From contig NZ_KQ410743.1 in NCBI RefSeq assembly GCF_001262505.1, positions 1-64,000 on the forward strand: 64,000 bases of DNA, in the 5' to 3' direction. This document shows, one piece after another, positions 8,628-16,590 of this stretch (the first letter of the stretch is position 1; every line of letters begins with the position of its first letter). A model generated the notes under the pieces. That model saw only the letters and a program-made list of their open reading frames with translations, did no database searches and was not told where the DNA came from. The position numbers and the translations under genes were made by a program. The stretch is from Shinella sp. SUS2. Lineage in GTDB: Bacteria; Pseudomonadota; Alphaproteobacteria; Rhizobiales; Rhizobiaceae.

Positions 8628-8903
8628 ATGACCGATCTGATACGACCCCGCGTTAAATACGTCATCGGCCCCGATGGCAGCCCCCTGACGATCGCCGATC
8701 TGCCGCCGGCCAACACGCGGCGCTGGGTGATTCGCCGGAAGGCAGAAGTCGTCGCCGCCGTACGTGGCGGGCTTTTGAGCCTCGAAGAAGCCTGTGAGCG
8801 CTATACGCTGACCGTCGAAGAGTTCCTTTCCTGGCAGTCCTCCATCAACGATCACGGCCTGGCCGGCCTGCGCACCCCGCGCATCCAGCAGTACCGCCAC
8901 TAG
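8628..8903 (+). CDS. sciP: CtrA inhibitor SciP (DUF1153)
   Basis: A 91-residue DUF1153 protein. It begins RPRVKYVIGPDGSPLTIADL and continues RRWVIRRKAEVVAAVRGGLLSLEEA, an HTH-like region at about residues 30-75 that is the hallmark of SciP. SciP binds CtrA and/or CtrA promoters and blocks CtrA-dependent transcription in part of the cell cycle, without itself being a membrane or secreted protein. Length is normal for the family. Its location two kilobases from ctrA and near fliJ fits the alphaproteobacterial neighbourhood. A CtrA-like box upstream suggests feedback. Confidence 0.93.
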   Translation: MTDLIRPRVKYVIGPDGSPLTIADLPPANTRRWVIRRKAEVVAAVRGGLLSLEEACERYTLTVEEFLSWQSSINDHGLAGLRTPRIQQYRH

Positions 8904-8968
8904 ACCGTTTCATTTTCGATCAAGACCCTCTACGGCTGCGCCCTGCGCGGCCGTAGTTTCGTTTCCGG

Positions 8969-9463
8969 TCAAGGCCGCGCTCCATGCGGCCGCAGCTTCA
9001 TCTGCAGCAGGCCGGTCATGATCGCCGAGGCGGCGTAGAACCAGAGACCCGGCTGAGTGAAGGCCGAGGCCATGCCGCTCGTCTTCGCCGCGACGATGAC
9101 CAGCGCGACCAGCATCACATCCATCATCGACCATTTGCCGAGGATCGGCAGCAGCCGGGTAAGCCAGCTCGCCTTGCCCGCGGGCGGCGCCGGCGCGGTC
9201 GCCTCCAGCGCGATCGCAAAAAGTTTGACCACCGGGAAGACAATGGAGAAAAGCGCGACGAGCACTGCAAGGCCTCCGCTCTCCTGCGCCCAGAGCGAGA
9301 CGACGATATCGATCAGCGAGGGGGTCTCGTCAAAGAAGTAGAGCTTTTCAAAACGCACGAGCGGCAGGACGAGACCGAAGGCGAGGAACAGCGCAGAGAG
9401 CACGAGAAGGACGGGAACGACGAGGATCATGGCAGGCCAACGCTGGTTTCGATGCCCCTGCAT
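8969..9463 (-). CDS. Single-domain PqiA-like inner-membrane protein
   Basis: About 164 residues with four hydrophobic segments: ILVVPVLLVLSALFLAFGL, the GGLAVLVALFSIVFPVVKL region, MMDVMLVALVIVAA and the final FYAASAIMTGLL. The pattern matches one half of paraquat-inducible protein A, which sits in the inner membrane with MCE lipid-transport partners in some bacteria. No MCE or PqiB partner lies nearby. I took the ATG at 9463 because it gives a short polar lead before the first helix; 9430 is possible. Its function here is unknown. Confidence 0.75.
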   Translation of the reverse strand: MQGHRNQRWPAMILVVPVLLVLSALFLAFGLVLPLVRFEKLYFFDETPSLIDIVVSLWAQESGGLAVLVALFSIVFPVVKLFAIALEATAPAPPAGKASWLTRLLPILGKWSMMDVMLVALVIVAAKTSGMASAFTQPGLWFYAASAIMTGLLQMKLRPHGARP

Positions 9464-9570
9464 AGCACCGCGGCGGCGCGGACGCAGCACGGTCTGTTCA
9501 CATCCCGTGCGCTTGCGGGAGGGCGCCAGACAGGAAAGGATGGCACCAGACAACAAGAGCGAGGAGCACC

Positions 9571-9852
9571 ATGGATATCAGGAACGCGGAAACCGGCTCG
9601 AAAGGCCGCTACTCGACCACCGTCGAGGGCCATGAGGCGGAGGTGACCTATTCACGCGCCTCGCCGCAGCTCGTCATCGTTGACCACACCGGCGTACCGG
9701 ATGCGCTGCGCGGCAAGGGGGTCGGTCAGGCCCTGGCGGCCCTTGCCGTGGAAGAGGCGCGCAAGGGCGGTTGGAAGATCATGCCGCTCTGCCCCTTCTT
9801 CCGCGCCCAGGCCATGCGCCACAAGGAATGGCACGACGTCGTCAATCTGTGA
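9571..9852 (+). CDS. Short GNAT-type N-acetyltransferase
   Basis: A 93-residue protein of the small YjdJ-like GNAT family. The acetyl-CoA loop is RGKGVGQALAALAVEEA at about residues 48-64, followed by the GGWKIMPLCPFFRAQ motif of this subfamily. The full family length is about 90-100, so it is not a fragment. AGGAG stands before the ATG. Substrate is unknown. It converges with fliJ across a strong hairpin. Confidence 0.85.
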   Translation: MDIRNAETGSKGRYSTTVEGHEAEVTYSRASPQLVIVDHTGVPDALRGKGVGQALAALAVEEARKGGWKIMPLCPFFRAQAMRHKEWHDVVNL

Positions 9853-9870
9853 CGGAACCTTAAACAACGC

Positions 9871-9916
9871 GAAGAGCCCTCGTGAGCGGTCTTGCGGCCG
9901 CTCGCGAGGGTTCTTC
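9871..9916. terminator. Bidirectional hairpin between GNAT gene and fliJ
   Basis: GAAGAGCCCTCG TGAGCGG pairs with CCGCTCG CGAGGGTTCTTC to form a 19-bp stem (two G-U wobbles) with an 8-base loop. It lies between convergent genes and could end transcription from both, although the T-tracts are short. Confidence 0.65.
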
Positions 9917-9930
9917 AAAACCGGACCGGG

Positions 9931-10281
9931 TCAGGCGCGTAGCCGGACCGCGTTGTCGCGCTCTTCGAGCGCCGAAGCCTTGGCGAACTCCGCCTCCGCC
10001 TCTTCCAGCGCCAGTTCGGCCGCATCCTGCTGCACCTTCAGTTCCCGGATCGAGACCTGGAGGTTGTCGGAACGCTGGCGCGCCGCCTTGGCGAAGGTGG
10101 GGTAAGCGAAGTGGTTGGGATCGTTGATCCCGGATTTCTTTTCTTCGATGGCGATCTGGCTTTCCAGTTCCTTCGACATCCGTTCGAATTCGGACATCAT
10201 CAACTGAAGCTGGGCCAGTTGCCGTCTCTTCTCTTTCACCTGAAATTCCTTCAGGCGAACTAGGCTCTCACGCGACTTCAT
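9931..10281 (-). CDS. fliJ: Flagellar export protein FliJ
   Basis: A 116-residue helical protein, about the usual size, beginning MKSRESLVRLKEFQVKEKRR and continuing as a coiled coil rich in Glu, Gln, Lys and Ala (LQLMMSEFERMSKELESQ; LKVQQDAAELALEEAEAEF). FliJ is the soluble stalk that works with the FliI ATPase in the flagellar type III export gate. The ATG at 10281 starts the conserved part; an upstream ATG at 10365 adds a basic tail unlike the family. It is divergent from ctrA, and in Caulobacter fliJ also lies close to sciP. FliI is not in the window. Confidence 0.8.
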   Translation of the reverse strand: MKSRESLVRLKEFQVKEKRRQLAQLQLMMSEFERMSKELESQIAIEEKKSGINDPNHFAYPTFAKAARQRSDNLQVSIRELKVQQDAAELALEEAEAEFAKASALEERDNAVRLRA

Positions 10282-10808
10282 ACGCAATACTCCCGTGGAT
10301 AGCGAGACCCCGGCATTGGAGCGAACGGCCGCCAAAACGCGACACCCGTTCACCCGGCATTCCAAATCAGTGCCCGAAGCACGGCTTTTAACCGCACGCC
10401 GGAGACCGGCACTCCGCCCGAAACCCGGAAAAACGCACCGGGTCTTAAAAAAAATTCAGCGATATTAATAAAACCCTACCGCTGGTAACCTTTCGTTTAC
10501 GGGCATCGTTAATCATAGGTCCGATGATTTAAGGCTCAGTAAATGCGGTTCGCTAAAAAACGGGTTCGCCACATTGATGAGTCGAAAGAGTCGGTTAACC
10601 GTGGTTCTTAAAGAGACAGTTTAAGAGACACATTTCTGATTCATCCATGAAATCAGGGAGCTGCCTAAAATAATTAACAGATCGATACACCTTGCCAAAG
10701 GGAATCAGGATTTGTTAACCAATTCGTGGCAGCCTCCAAATCAGGCAACGACTGGATCCGTATCGCGTAGGGGGCCAGGTACCTTGAGCGGCGGAAAAGG
10801 GGACAGAT
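10282..10808 (+). promoter_or_regulatory. ctrA upstream control region with GANTC cluster
   Basis: A 527-bp AT-rich gap between fliJ and ctrA. GANTC sites occur at 10579-10583, 10588-10592, 10638-10642 and 10702-10706, four within about 130 bp; such sites are methylated by CcrM and make ctrA transcription sensitive to replication in related bacteria. TTAA half-sites are frequent (10595, 10608, 10621, 10674, 10715) but none pair with the exact N7 CtrA spacing; three are spaced by nine bases. TTAACC at 10715 could be a half-site. Promoter positions cannot be fixed by eye. Confidence 0.65.
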
Positions 10809-11507
10809 ATGCGGGTTCTACTCATTGAGGACGACAGCGCGACGGCGCAGAGCATCGAGCTGATGCTGAAGTCCGAAAGTTTTAATGTGTATACCACCGA
10901 CCTCGGCGAGGAAGGTGTCGATCTGGGCAAGTTGTATGATTACGACATCATCCTGCTCGATCTGAACCTGCCCGACATGTCGGGTTACGAGGTTCTGCGC
11001 ACGCTGCGCCTGTCCAAGGTCAAGACGCCGATCCTCATCCTCTCCGGCATGGCCGGCATCGAGGACAAGGTGCGCGGCCTCGGCTTCGGCGCCGACGACT
11101 ACATGACGAAGCCGTTCCACAAGGACGAACTCGTCGCCCGTATCCACGCCATCGTGCGTCGTTCCAAGGGCCATGCCCAGTCGGTCATCTCGACCGGCGA
11201 GCTCATCGTCAATCTCGACGCCAAGACGGTCGAGGTCGGTGGCCAGCGCGTCCACCTGACGGGCAAGGAATACCAGATGCTCGAGCTGCTCTCGCTGCGC
11301 AAGGGCACGACGCTCACCAAGGAAATGTTCCTGAACCACCTCTATGGCGGCATGGACGAGCCGGAACTGAAGATCATCGACGTCTTCATCTGCAAGCTGC
11401 GCAAGAAGCTGGCCAACGCCGCCGGGGGCGCGAACTATATCGAGACGGTCTGGGGCCGCGGCTATGTGCTGCGCGAGCCCGATGGCGACTTCGCCGAAAG
11501 CGCCTGA
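10809..11507 (+). CDS. ctrA: Cell-cycle response regulator CtrA
   Basis: A 232-residue OmpR-type regulator, the master cell-cycle transcription factor of alphaproteobacteria. The receiver has the acidic pair in LLIEDDSATAQ, phospho-acceptor Asp51 in LLDLNLPDMSGYE, and the MTKPF lysine. The DNA-binding domain at about residues 125-225 reads VHLTGKEYQMLELLSLRKG, DVFICKLRKKL and VWGRGYVL. It ends in FAESA; related CtrA proteins use the C-terminus for ClpXP recognition. Phosphate should come from CckA through the ChpT encoded nearby. GANTC sites lie upstream and a hairpin terminator follows. Confidence 0.98.
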   Translation: MRVLLIEDDSATAQSIELMLKSESFNVYTTDLGEEGVDLGKLYDYDIILLDLNLPDMSGYEVLRTLRLSKVKTPILILSGMAGIEDKVRGLGFGADDYMTKPFHKDELVARIHAIVRRSKGHAQSVISTGELIVNLDAKTVEVGGQRVHLTGKEYQMLELLSLRKGTTLTKEMFLNHLYGGMDEPELKIIDVFICKLRKKLANAAGGANYIETVWGRGYVLREPDGDFAESA

Positions 11508-11538
11508 TCGGCTCTCCCCTCGCCGCTTGAGATTTCGA

Positions 11539-11561
11539 CCCGCCGCTTGCCGGCGGGTTTT
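11539..11561 (+). terminator. Rho-independent terminator of ctrA
   Basis: CCCGCCG and CGGCGGG form a 7-bp GC stem around CTTGC, followed by TTTT. It lies 32 bases after the ctrA stop. Confidence 0.85.
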
Positions 11562-11598
11562 CCTTTTGTGCGAAAGTTTTTACCTTGCAAAGCTCAGA

Positions 11599-11632
11599 CA
11601 AAAACGCGGCCGGCTCCTGGCGAGCGGCCGCG
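11599..11632 (-). terminator. Terminator of the receiver-domain gene
   Basis: On the minus strand CGCGGCCG and CGGCCGCG pair across a 12-base loop and are followed by a run of five T within GTTTTTG. It ends the receiver gene that converges on ctrA. Confidence 0.75.
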
Positions 11633-11663
11633 TCCACAAAAATCAACCAGATGGTGGGGCGTT

Positions 11664-12026
11664 TCAGGCGGCGGCCGACAGGCTGCCGAATACCTGCGTC
11701 AGGATCTTGCGGTCGAAAGGCTTGAGCAGGAAGTCGTCCGCACCGGCGCGCTTGCCCATCATCATCTTCTTGAGATCGGCCTCGACGACGCAGTAATAGA
11801 TGCGCACCGACTTGCCCTGCGGCAGGTTGCGGATATTGCCGATGAGTTCGAGAGCCCCGTCCATCGTCGAATCGACAATGAGGATATTGGGCAGTTCCGC
11901 CTCGCAGCGCACGAGAGCTTCCAGCGAACTCGATGCTTCCAGAACGAGGAAATCGAAGCCGGAGAGAATACGCTTGCCGACCTTCCGGACGACGTCGGAA
12001 CCATCGGCGATCATCAACCGCTGCAT
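11664..12026 (-). CDS. Atypical single-domain response regulator
   Basis: A 120-residue receiver without an output domain. Asp52 (ILIVDSTMDG) is the likely phospho-acceptor and Lys102 (LLKPF) is kept. Two features depart from the norm: only one residue of the acidic pair is present (MIADGSD, Asp8 then Gly9), and the switch Ser/Thr before helix 4 is replaced in IYYCVVEAD. Phosphorylation may therefore be weak or altered. It lies between ctrA and chpT, which hints at a cell-cycle role, but it is not recognisably CpdR or DivK. A 12-bp inverted repeat separates it from chpT. Confidence 0.85.
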   Translation of the reverse strand: MQRLMIADGSDVVRKVGKRILSGFDFLVLEASSSLEALVRCEAELPNILIVDSTMDGALELIGNIRNLPQGKSVRIYYCVVEADLKKMMMGKRAGADDFLLKPFDRKILTQVFGSLSAAA

Positions 12027-12107
12027 TCGCTGCTCCTAGGTCTCCCGCCCGTTGGACGGGAACAATACAGGATGCAACTCTACCGGCGACTGGCAAACAA
12101 AGCGTTA

Positions 12108-12135
12108 GCGGCCATGGTTAACGAACCATGGCCGC
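12108..12135. repeat. Perfect 12-bp inverted repeat after chpT
   Basis: GCGGCCATGGTT and AACCATGGCCGC flank the four bases AACG. In the chpT direction it forms a strong hairpin seven bases after the stop, followed by TAACGCTTTG with no good T-tract, so it may be a terminator, a processing site or a 3'-end stabiliser. The minus strand reads TTAACCAT inside it, an octamer linked to CtrA half-sites. Confidence 0.7.
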
Positions 12136-12141
12136 CATCGA

Positions 12142-12795
12142 TTATTCCGAGGCCGGAACGACCCGTGCCGAAAAGACGATCTCTTCCGGGCTGACGGCGA
12201 CGTCGAGCTCCATACCTGCCTCGTCGGCAAGCAGCACCGTGTAATAAGGCTGGATGGAATGGGCATCGACGGCCTCTTCCGGCGTGCCGGAGAGGATTTC
12301 CATGAACTTCGGCGGCACGCGCAGCATGCGGCCCCGGGCCGCGAGCTTGAAGGTCGCGTCGAATTCCGGATTGTCGAGCGTCACGTCGATCGAGCCGCCG
12401 CGCGGAATGGCACCGTAGGCCACGAGGAACAGATTGAGCAGCAGCTTGACCCGGTTCTTCGCAACGATGGCGCGCGGTCCGGTCCAGGTGATCTCGGTCT
12501 TCTTTTCGGCGGCAGCGAAATCACGCGCGGCCTTTTCCGCCTCGCCCGTGTCGATGGAGGCGCCGACCGAGCCGGAGGCGCCGAAAGCGAGCCGCGCGAA
12601 CTTCAGCCGGACCGAGGCATTGAGCGCGCTGGTGCGGATGAGATCCATCGCATCGGCATCGGCGCCGCCCTCGTCGAGCAGTTCCAGCCCGTTGTTGATC
12701 GCGCCGACAGGCGAGATGACGTCATGGCAGACACGGCTGCACAGAAGCGCTGCCAGGTCGGGACCGGTCAGCGTAAGGTTCGGATTTTTCGCCAT
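12142..12795 (-). CDS. chpT: Histidine phosphotransferase ChpT
   Basis: A 217-residue phosphotransferase. The dimerisation helix carries CSRVCHDVISPVGAINNGL with the phosphorylated His24 followed by Asp, the ChpT signature. The C-terminal half (about residues 90-215) is a degenerate HATPase-like fold without nucleotide motifs. ChpT passes phosphate from the CckA hybrid kinase to CtrA and CpdR. Its place beside ctrA is consistent. Length is usual (about 210-225). CckA is not in the window. Confidence 0.93.
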   Translation of the reverse strand: MAKNPNLTLTGPDLAALLCSRVCHDVISPVGAINNGLELLDEGGADADAMDLIRTSALNASVRLKFARLAFGASGSVGASIDTGEAEKAARDFAAAEKKTEITWTGPRAIVAKNRVKLLLNLFLVAYGAIPRGGSIDVTLDNPEFDATFKLAARGRMLRVPPKFMEILSGTPEEAVDAHSIQPYYTVLLADEAGMELDVAVSPEEIVFSARVVPASE

Positions 12796-12938
12796 AAATT
12801 TCTCCCAGATCCACGCATCACTTCACGCGGACGGCCCTAGCATAGGCACATTCGCGGGCATCCTGCGCGACGCATAGCACGCCGGAATTGCGCGAGGCGT
12901 GCCCGATTTGAAGACAGCCATAATGACACCACATTTGG

Positions 12939-12953
12939 TAAACCGATTGTTAA
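12939..12953. promoter_or_regulatory. CtrA-like box upstream of the DUF1134 gene
   Basis: TAAA-CCGATTG-TTAA matches TTAA-N7-TTAA at seven of eight positions, 40 bases upstream of the ATG chosen for the DUF1134 gene. Brucella eipA is described as a direct CtrA target, which agrees. Confidence 0.5.
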
Positions 12954-12993
12954 GACGATCGGATCAAATTGCAGCATGGAACGGGGCCGGTAC

Positions 12994-13593
12994 ATGAAGA
13001 AAGGCGAACGGGACATGGGTGTTTCAAATCTGGTCAGGATGGCGTGCAGGATCGCAACAGCAACGGTCCTGGCGCTTCTCACGGTTCTGCCGGCGCAGGC
13101 GCAGCAGAACGGCCAATATTCCATGCAGGAAATCGTCGATGCCGGCCACGGCTTCTTCGGCTCGACCTCGGGCGGCCTTGCCAAGGTGGTCGAGCGCGCC
13201 TTCGAGGCTCACGGCCTGCCGAACGGCTATATCCTTGGGCAGGAAGGCTCCGGCGCCTTCGTCGCGGGCCTCACCTATGGAGAGGGCACGCTCAACACCA
13301 AGAATGCCGGCCAGCATCCGGTCTTCTGGCAGGGTCCCTCGCTCGGCCTCGACTGGGGCGGCCAGGGCAGCCGGACGATGATGCTCGTCTACAATCTGCC
13401 CGACGTTAACTCGCTCTACGAGCGCTACGGCGGCGTCTCCGGCTCGGCCTATGTGATCGCCGGCGTCGGCATGCAGGTCAATGTCAACCGAGACGTCGTG
13501 CTCGTGCCGATCCGCACCGGCGTCGGCGCCCGCCTCGGCATCAATGCCGGCTATCTCAAGCTAACCCGCGAGCCGACCTGGAATCCCTTCTGA
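12994..13593 (+). CDS. eipA: DUF1134 envelope protein, EipA homologue
   Basis: A DUF1134 protein of about 199 residues with an N-terminal signal peptide (RMACRIATATVLALLTVLPAQA, given as RMACRIATATVLALL then TVLPAQA) and a beta-rich periplasmic domain: the IVDAGHGFFGSTSGGLAKVV block, the GYILGQEGSGAFVAGLTYGEG glycine-rich stretch and a C-terminal GARLGINAGYLKLT. In Brucella abortus EipA supports envelope integrity. The ATG at 12994 was chosen because GGGG stands upstream; 12976 and 13015 are also in frame. It is transcribed away from chpT and has a CtrA-like site in its promoter. Confidence 0.85.
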   Translation: MKKGERDMGVSNLVRMACRIATATVLALLTVLPAQAQQNGQYSMQEIVDAGHGFFGSTSGGLAKVVERAFEAHGLPNGYILGQEGSGAFVAGLTYGEGTLNTKNAGQHPVFWQGPSLGLDWGGQGSRTMMLVYNLPDVNSLYERYGGVSGSAYVIAGVGMQVNVNRDVVLVPIRTGVGARLGINAGYLKLTREPTWNPF

Positions 13594-13730
13594 GAATGAA
13601 ACGGCCCCCTCGTCCGTCAGGTTAACCGAGAGTTGATTTCTGAGGGAAAGCCCCTCCCGCAAGGCCGAACGAGCCGCTATAGTGGGCTCGTTCGAACCCG
13701 TTTTGGGCCAGTTTTGAAACGAGTGGACCC

Positions 13731-14879
13731 GTGATCGAGTATGCCCTTCTCTTCGCGCTCGGCTTTCTCGCCGCCACGCTGACCGGCCTGCTCGTCGCGC
13801 CGGCCATCCAGAAGCGCATCGTCAAATTCACCGAGGACCGCATGCGCGCCACCATGCCGCTGAGCCCGCAGGAGGTGCGCGCGCAGAAGGACATGGCCCG
13901 CGCCGCCTATGCCGCGGAAAACGCCCGCCTGTCGGAAGAGGTGCGCCGCGAGCGCGAAAAGCACACTCTGGAAATGGTGCGCAACGAGAAGCTGCTGGCC
14001 CAGGCCGCGGCGATCGGTACGGAAAATGCCGAGCTGCATGCCCAGATCGCCGACATGAACATAGAGGCCGGGGACATGCGCTCGGCGCTGCGGCGCGAGG
14101 AAATGAAGACCGAACAGCTAAAGTCGGCGCTCGCGACGGCCGACCGCGAAATCCGCGGCAAGGTCGCCGACATCGAGACGCTGCACAGTCGCATCAACCA
14201 TCTCGAAGCCGATCTCGACACGATGAAGATCGATCTTGCGACCCGCGATACGACGATGGAGAACCTGAAAAGCCGTATCGGCAATCTCAAGGACGAGCGC
14301 GACAAGCTGCGCGAGGATATCAAGACGGCGAGCCAGAGTGCCAAGGCACTAGAAGTGCGCCTGTCGCGCGAGGAAGGCCGCGTGCGCCAGCTCGAAACAC
14401 GGCTGACGCGCGAGCTTGCCGGCAGCGCCGACAAGGACAATGCGATCGAACGGCGCATCGCGGAAATCAGCCGCCTGCGCGACAAGGTGAAGACGTTGAC
14501 AACGGAAAACAAGGAAGCCGTGAAGGCCGTGCGTTCCACCGGGCTTGCCCGCACTATTGCCGCGAGCCGGCTCGCCCCGCGCCGCAGCGACAAGGTGGCC
14601 TCGCCACCGATCGACATTGCGGCACTGGAAGAGGACGTACGCAATCAGGGAACGGCTCTTTCCGAACGGCTGATGGCGGCGAAGACCGGCGAGAACGACG
14701 CGGCCCTGCGCGAGGAGATGGCCGACCTTGCCAGCAAGATGATCGTGCTGACGGCCACCCGGGAGGGGGCCGGCTCACCGGTGCACGATCTCATCGCCAC
14801 GATCGACCCCGCTCTCGACGGCGATGAGCGCAGCCTCGCCCAGCGTGTGCGCGGGCAGATCAACCGCGACGAGGCATAG
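13731..14879 (+). CDS. Membrane-anchored coiled-coil protein
   Basis: A 382-residue protein with one N-terminal membrane helix (YALLFALGFLAATLTGLLVA, residues 4-23) and then long heptad-rich coiled coil from about 45 to 265, rich in Glu, Arg, Lys, Leu and Ala (for example LSEEVRREREKHTLEMV and LEVRLSREEGRVRQLETRL). The last 100 residues are less regular. I do not recognise the family beyond rhizobial hypothetical proteins of this kind. The architecture suits an inner-membrane scaffold with a large cytoplasmic rod. The next gene begins 26 bases after its stop, so they may be co-transcribed. Confidence 0.85.
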   Translation: MIEYALLFALGFLAATLTGLLVAPAIQKRIVKFTEDRMRATMPLSPQEVRAQKDMARAAYAAENARLSEEVRREREKHTLEMVRNEKLLAQAAAIGTENAELHAQIADMNIEAGDMRSALRREEMKTEQLKSALATADREIRGKVADIETLHSRINHLEADLDTMKIDLATRDTTMENLKSRIGNLKDERDKLREDIKTASQSAKALEVRLSREEGRVRQLETRLTRELAGSADKDNAIERRIAEISRLRDKVKTLTTENKEAVKAVRSTGLARTIAASRLAPRRSDKVASPPIDIAALEEDVRNQGTALSERLMAAKTGENDAALREEMADLASKMIVLTATREGAGSPVHDLIATIDPALDGDERSLAQRVRGQINRDEA

Positions 14880-14904
14880 CGCCACTGCGGCGCGGGAGTG
14901 TGGA

Positions 14905-15288
14905 ATGAAGATTGCCATCCTGGCCCTGATCATCGGCGTGACCGGCGCGACAGCTCCCTCGCCCAAGCAAGCAGCCGGTATCGACGGACGCTATTGTGGC
15001 CGGCTTTGGAGCAACGGTGTCCTCGTCGAGGCGGTCACGGTGCTGAAGCTTGCCGGCGACGGTCGGCTGAGCGGCACCTATGAATTCGCCGACGGCGACG
15101 GTCGAACCCCGGGAACGCTGGCCGAGAGCCCGCCCGGCAACGGCCTTGCCCGCACGCTCGACTGGCAGGACATGTACGGCAGCGGCAAGCTTTCCATCAC
15201 CTTCCAGCCGGATTTCAGCAGCTTCACCGGCACCTGGCAGGACCAGACCGGCACGCCGAACGAACTGTGGGATGGCGTGCGCTGCTGA
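14905..15288 (+). CDS. Small secreted protein of unknown function
   Basis: A 127-residue protein with a signal peptide (MKIAILALIIGVTGATA) and a compact beta-rich domain with Cys residues in DGRYCGRLWSNG and at the C-terminus DGVRC, which may form a disulfide. LSGTYEFADGDGRTPGT and FTGTWQDQTG recall small lipocalin-like periplasmic domains, but I cannot assign a family. The ATG at 14905 follows GGAGTGTGGA and gives the signal peptide; longer frames overlap the upstream gene. Confidence 0.8.
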   Translation: MKIAILALIIGVTGATAPSPKQAAGIDGRYCGRLWSNGVLVEAVTVLKLAGDGRLSGTYEFADGDGRTPGTLAESPPGNGLARTLDWQDMYGSGKLSITFQPDFSSFTGTWQDQTGTPNELWDGVRC

Positions 15289-15325
15289 TAGGTATCGTGC
15301 GGAACAAGGGCCGGACCAGGAGCGT

Positions 15326-16156
15326 CTAGGCGACACGTTCCATGGCAAGGGCGATCTGGTAGAGCGCAATGCCGCTCGCCGTCGCGACATTGAGGCTGTC
15401 GAGCCCCGGCCGCTGCGGAATGCGCGCCGTCCGGAAGGAAGAGAGAATGCTGTCAGGCAGCCCCTCGCCTTCCGTGCCGAGTACGAGCGCGATGCGTCGC
15501 GCCGCCGGGATGTCCGCCACAGGCACCGCACCACGTGGTGAAAGCCCCCAGATCTCGAACCCTGCTTGCGCAAGGCCGTCAAGCATGGCTTCGGCCCCGA
15601 GGTCACGGGAAAACGGCACGCTCAGCACCGAGCCGACGGAGACACGGATCGCCTTGCGGTAGAGCGGATCGCAGGACGTCTCATCAAGGAACACCGCATC
15701 CGCGCCGAAGGCCGCGGCATTGCGGAAGATCGAGCCGACATTGTCGTGGTTCGAGAGGCCGCATCCTGCGAGAACAAGGCTCGTTTCCGGCAGACGGCCC
15801 AGAAGCGTGGCCCCCTGTTCCACCGGCGGCTTGCTGCCGAGCGCCAGCACGCCGCGGTGCATGTTGAAGCCGGCGACCGCATCGAAGACCGCGGACGAGG
15901 CAATATAAACCGGCACCGTCTCCGGGAAGGAAGCCAGCACATCCGCAACACCCGCGAGGCGGTTTTCGAGCAGCAGGATAGCCTCGGCGGCAAAACCGTT
16001 CTCGCGGGCCGTGGGCGCTCCGAGCATGCGCAGCACCACCGTGCCTTCGGCGACGAACAGGCCGTCCCGGCCTGTCAGGTCACGCTCACGAATCGACACG
16101 AACCCCGCAATGCGCGGATCGGCAGGATCGTCGATCCGAACCGGTTGCGCCGCCAT
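15326..16156 (-). CDS. SpoU-family RNA 2'-O-methyltransferase
   Basis: A 276-residue TrmH/SpoU (SPOUT) methyltransferase that would methylate a ribose 2'-OH of rRNA or tRNA using S-adenosylmethionine. The N-terminal substrate-binding part is followed by the knot domain with its three motifs: NHDNVGSIFRNAAAFGADAV, IALVLGTEGEGLPDSIL and LDSLNVATASGIALYQIA. These hold the catalytic Asn/Arg and the cofactor loops. The exact nucleotide target is not clear. Its stop faces the secreted-protein gene. Confidence 0.9.
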   Translation of the reverse strand: MAAQPVRIDDPADPRIAGFVSIRERDLTGRDGLFVAEGTVVLRMLGAPTARENGFAAEAILLLENRLAGVADVLASFPETVPVYIASSAVFDAVAGFNMHRGVLALGSKPPVEQGATLLGRLPETSLVLAGCGLSNHDNVGSIFRNAAAFGADAVFLDETSCDPLYRKAIRVSVGSVLSVPFSRDLGAEAMLDGLAQAGFEIWGLSPRGAVPVADIPAARRIALVLGTEGEGLPDSILSSFRTARIPQRPGLDSLNVATASGIALYQIALAMERVA

Positions 16157-16162
16157 GCCGGA

Positions 16163-16555
16163 TCAGTTGCCAGCGACCGCGACCTCGGCGACGATGCGCC
16201 CGGCCGCGATGTCGAACAGGAACGCCTTGCGCGCGCCGTCGGCCATCACGCCATAGAACAGAATCTGCCCGCCGGAATTGGAGACTGCAGAGACGGCGAA
16301 ACCATCGGGCAGCGTCGCGGTCGCCTTGAGCGGCGCATCACTCGGCACGGCGAGGGCCTCACCGGACGAGGCCACAGCTTCCGGCTTGCCATCCCGCGTG
16401 TTGATCTTATAGACAATGGCCGCAAGCACCGCCATGAACATCAAGAGCATGATGCCGCCCGAGACCAGCTGCAGGCGCATCATCTTGCGACGAACGTTTT
16501 CCATGACAGGGTCGAGCGGCTTGTCTTCCTGATCGTTGTTTTCGATGTTGGACAT
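16163..16555 (-). CDS. Small single-pass membrane protein
   Basis: A 130-residue protein with an acidic N-terminus, one membrane helix (LVSGGIMLLMFMAVLAAIVY, about residues 30-49) and a C-terminal extracytoplasmic beta-strand domain (GFAVSAVSNSGGQILFYGV). I do not recognise it; proteins like this lie beside SpoU and RluD genes in Rhizobiaceae. It starts seven bases upstream of the methyltransferase, on the same strand, and is divergent from the RluD-type gene with only 35 bp between start codons. Confidence 0.8.
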   Translation of the reverse strand: MSNIENNDQEDKPLDPVMENVRRKMMRLQLVSGGIMLLMFMAVLAAIVYKINTRDGKPEAVASSGEALAVPSDAPLKATATLPDGFAVSAVSNSGGQILFYGVMADGARKAFLFDIAAGRIVAEVAVAGN

Positions 16556-16590
16556 GGCAGGCGCCCTTCCGGCAATGAGTGTAGTGAACG

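Noticed and set aside
10595..10624. Three evenly spaced TTAA in the ctrA promoter as a CtrA box
   Set aside because: Spacing is nine bases in both intervals, not seven; reported only as half-sites.
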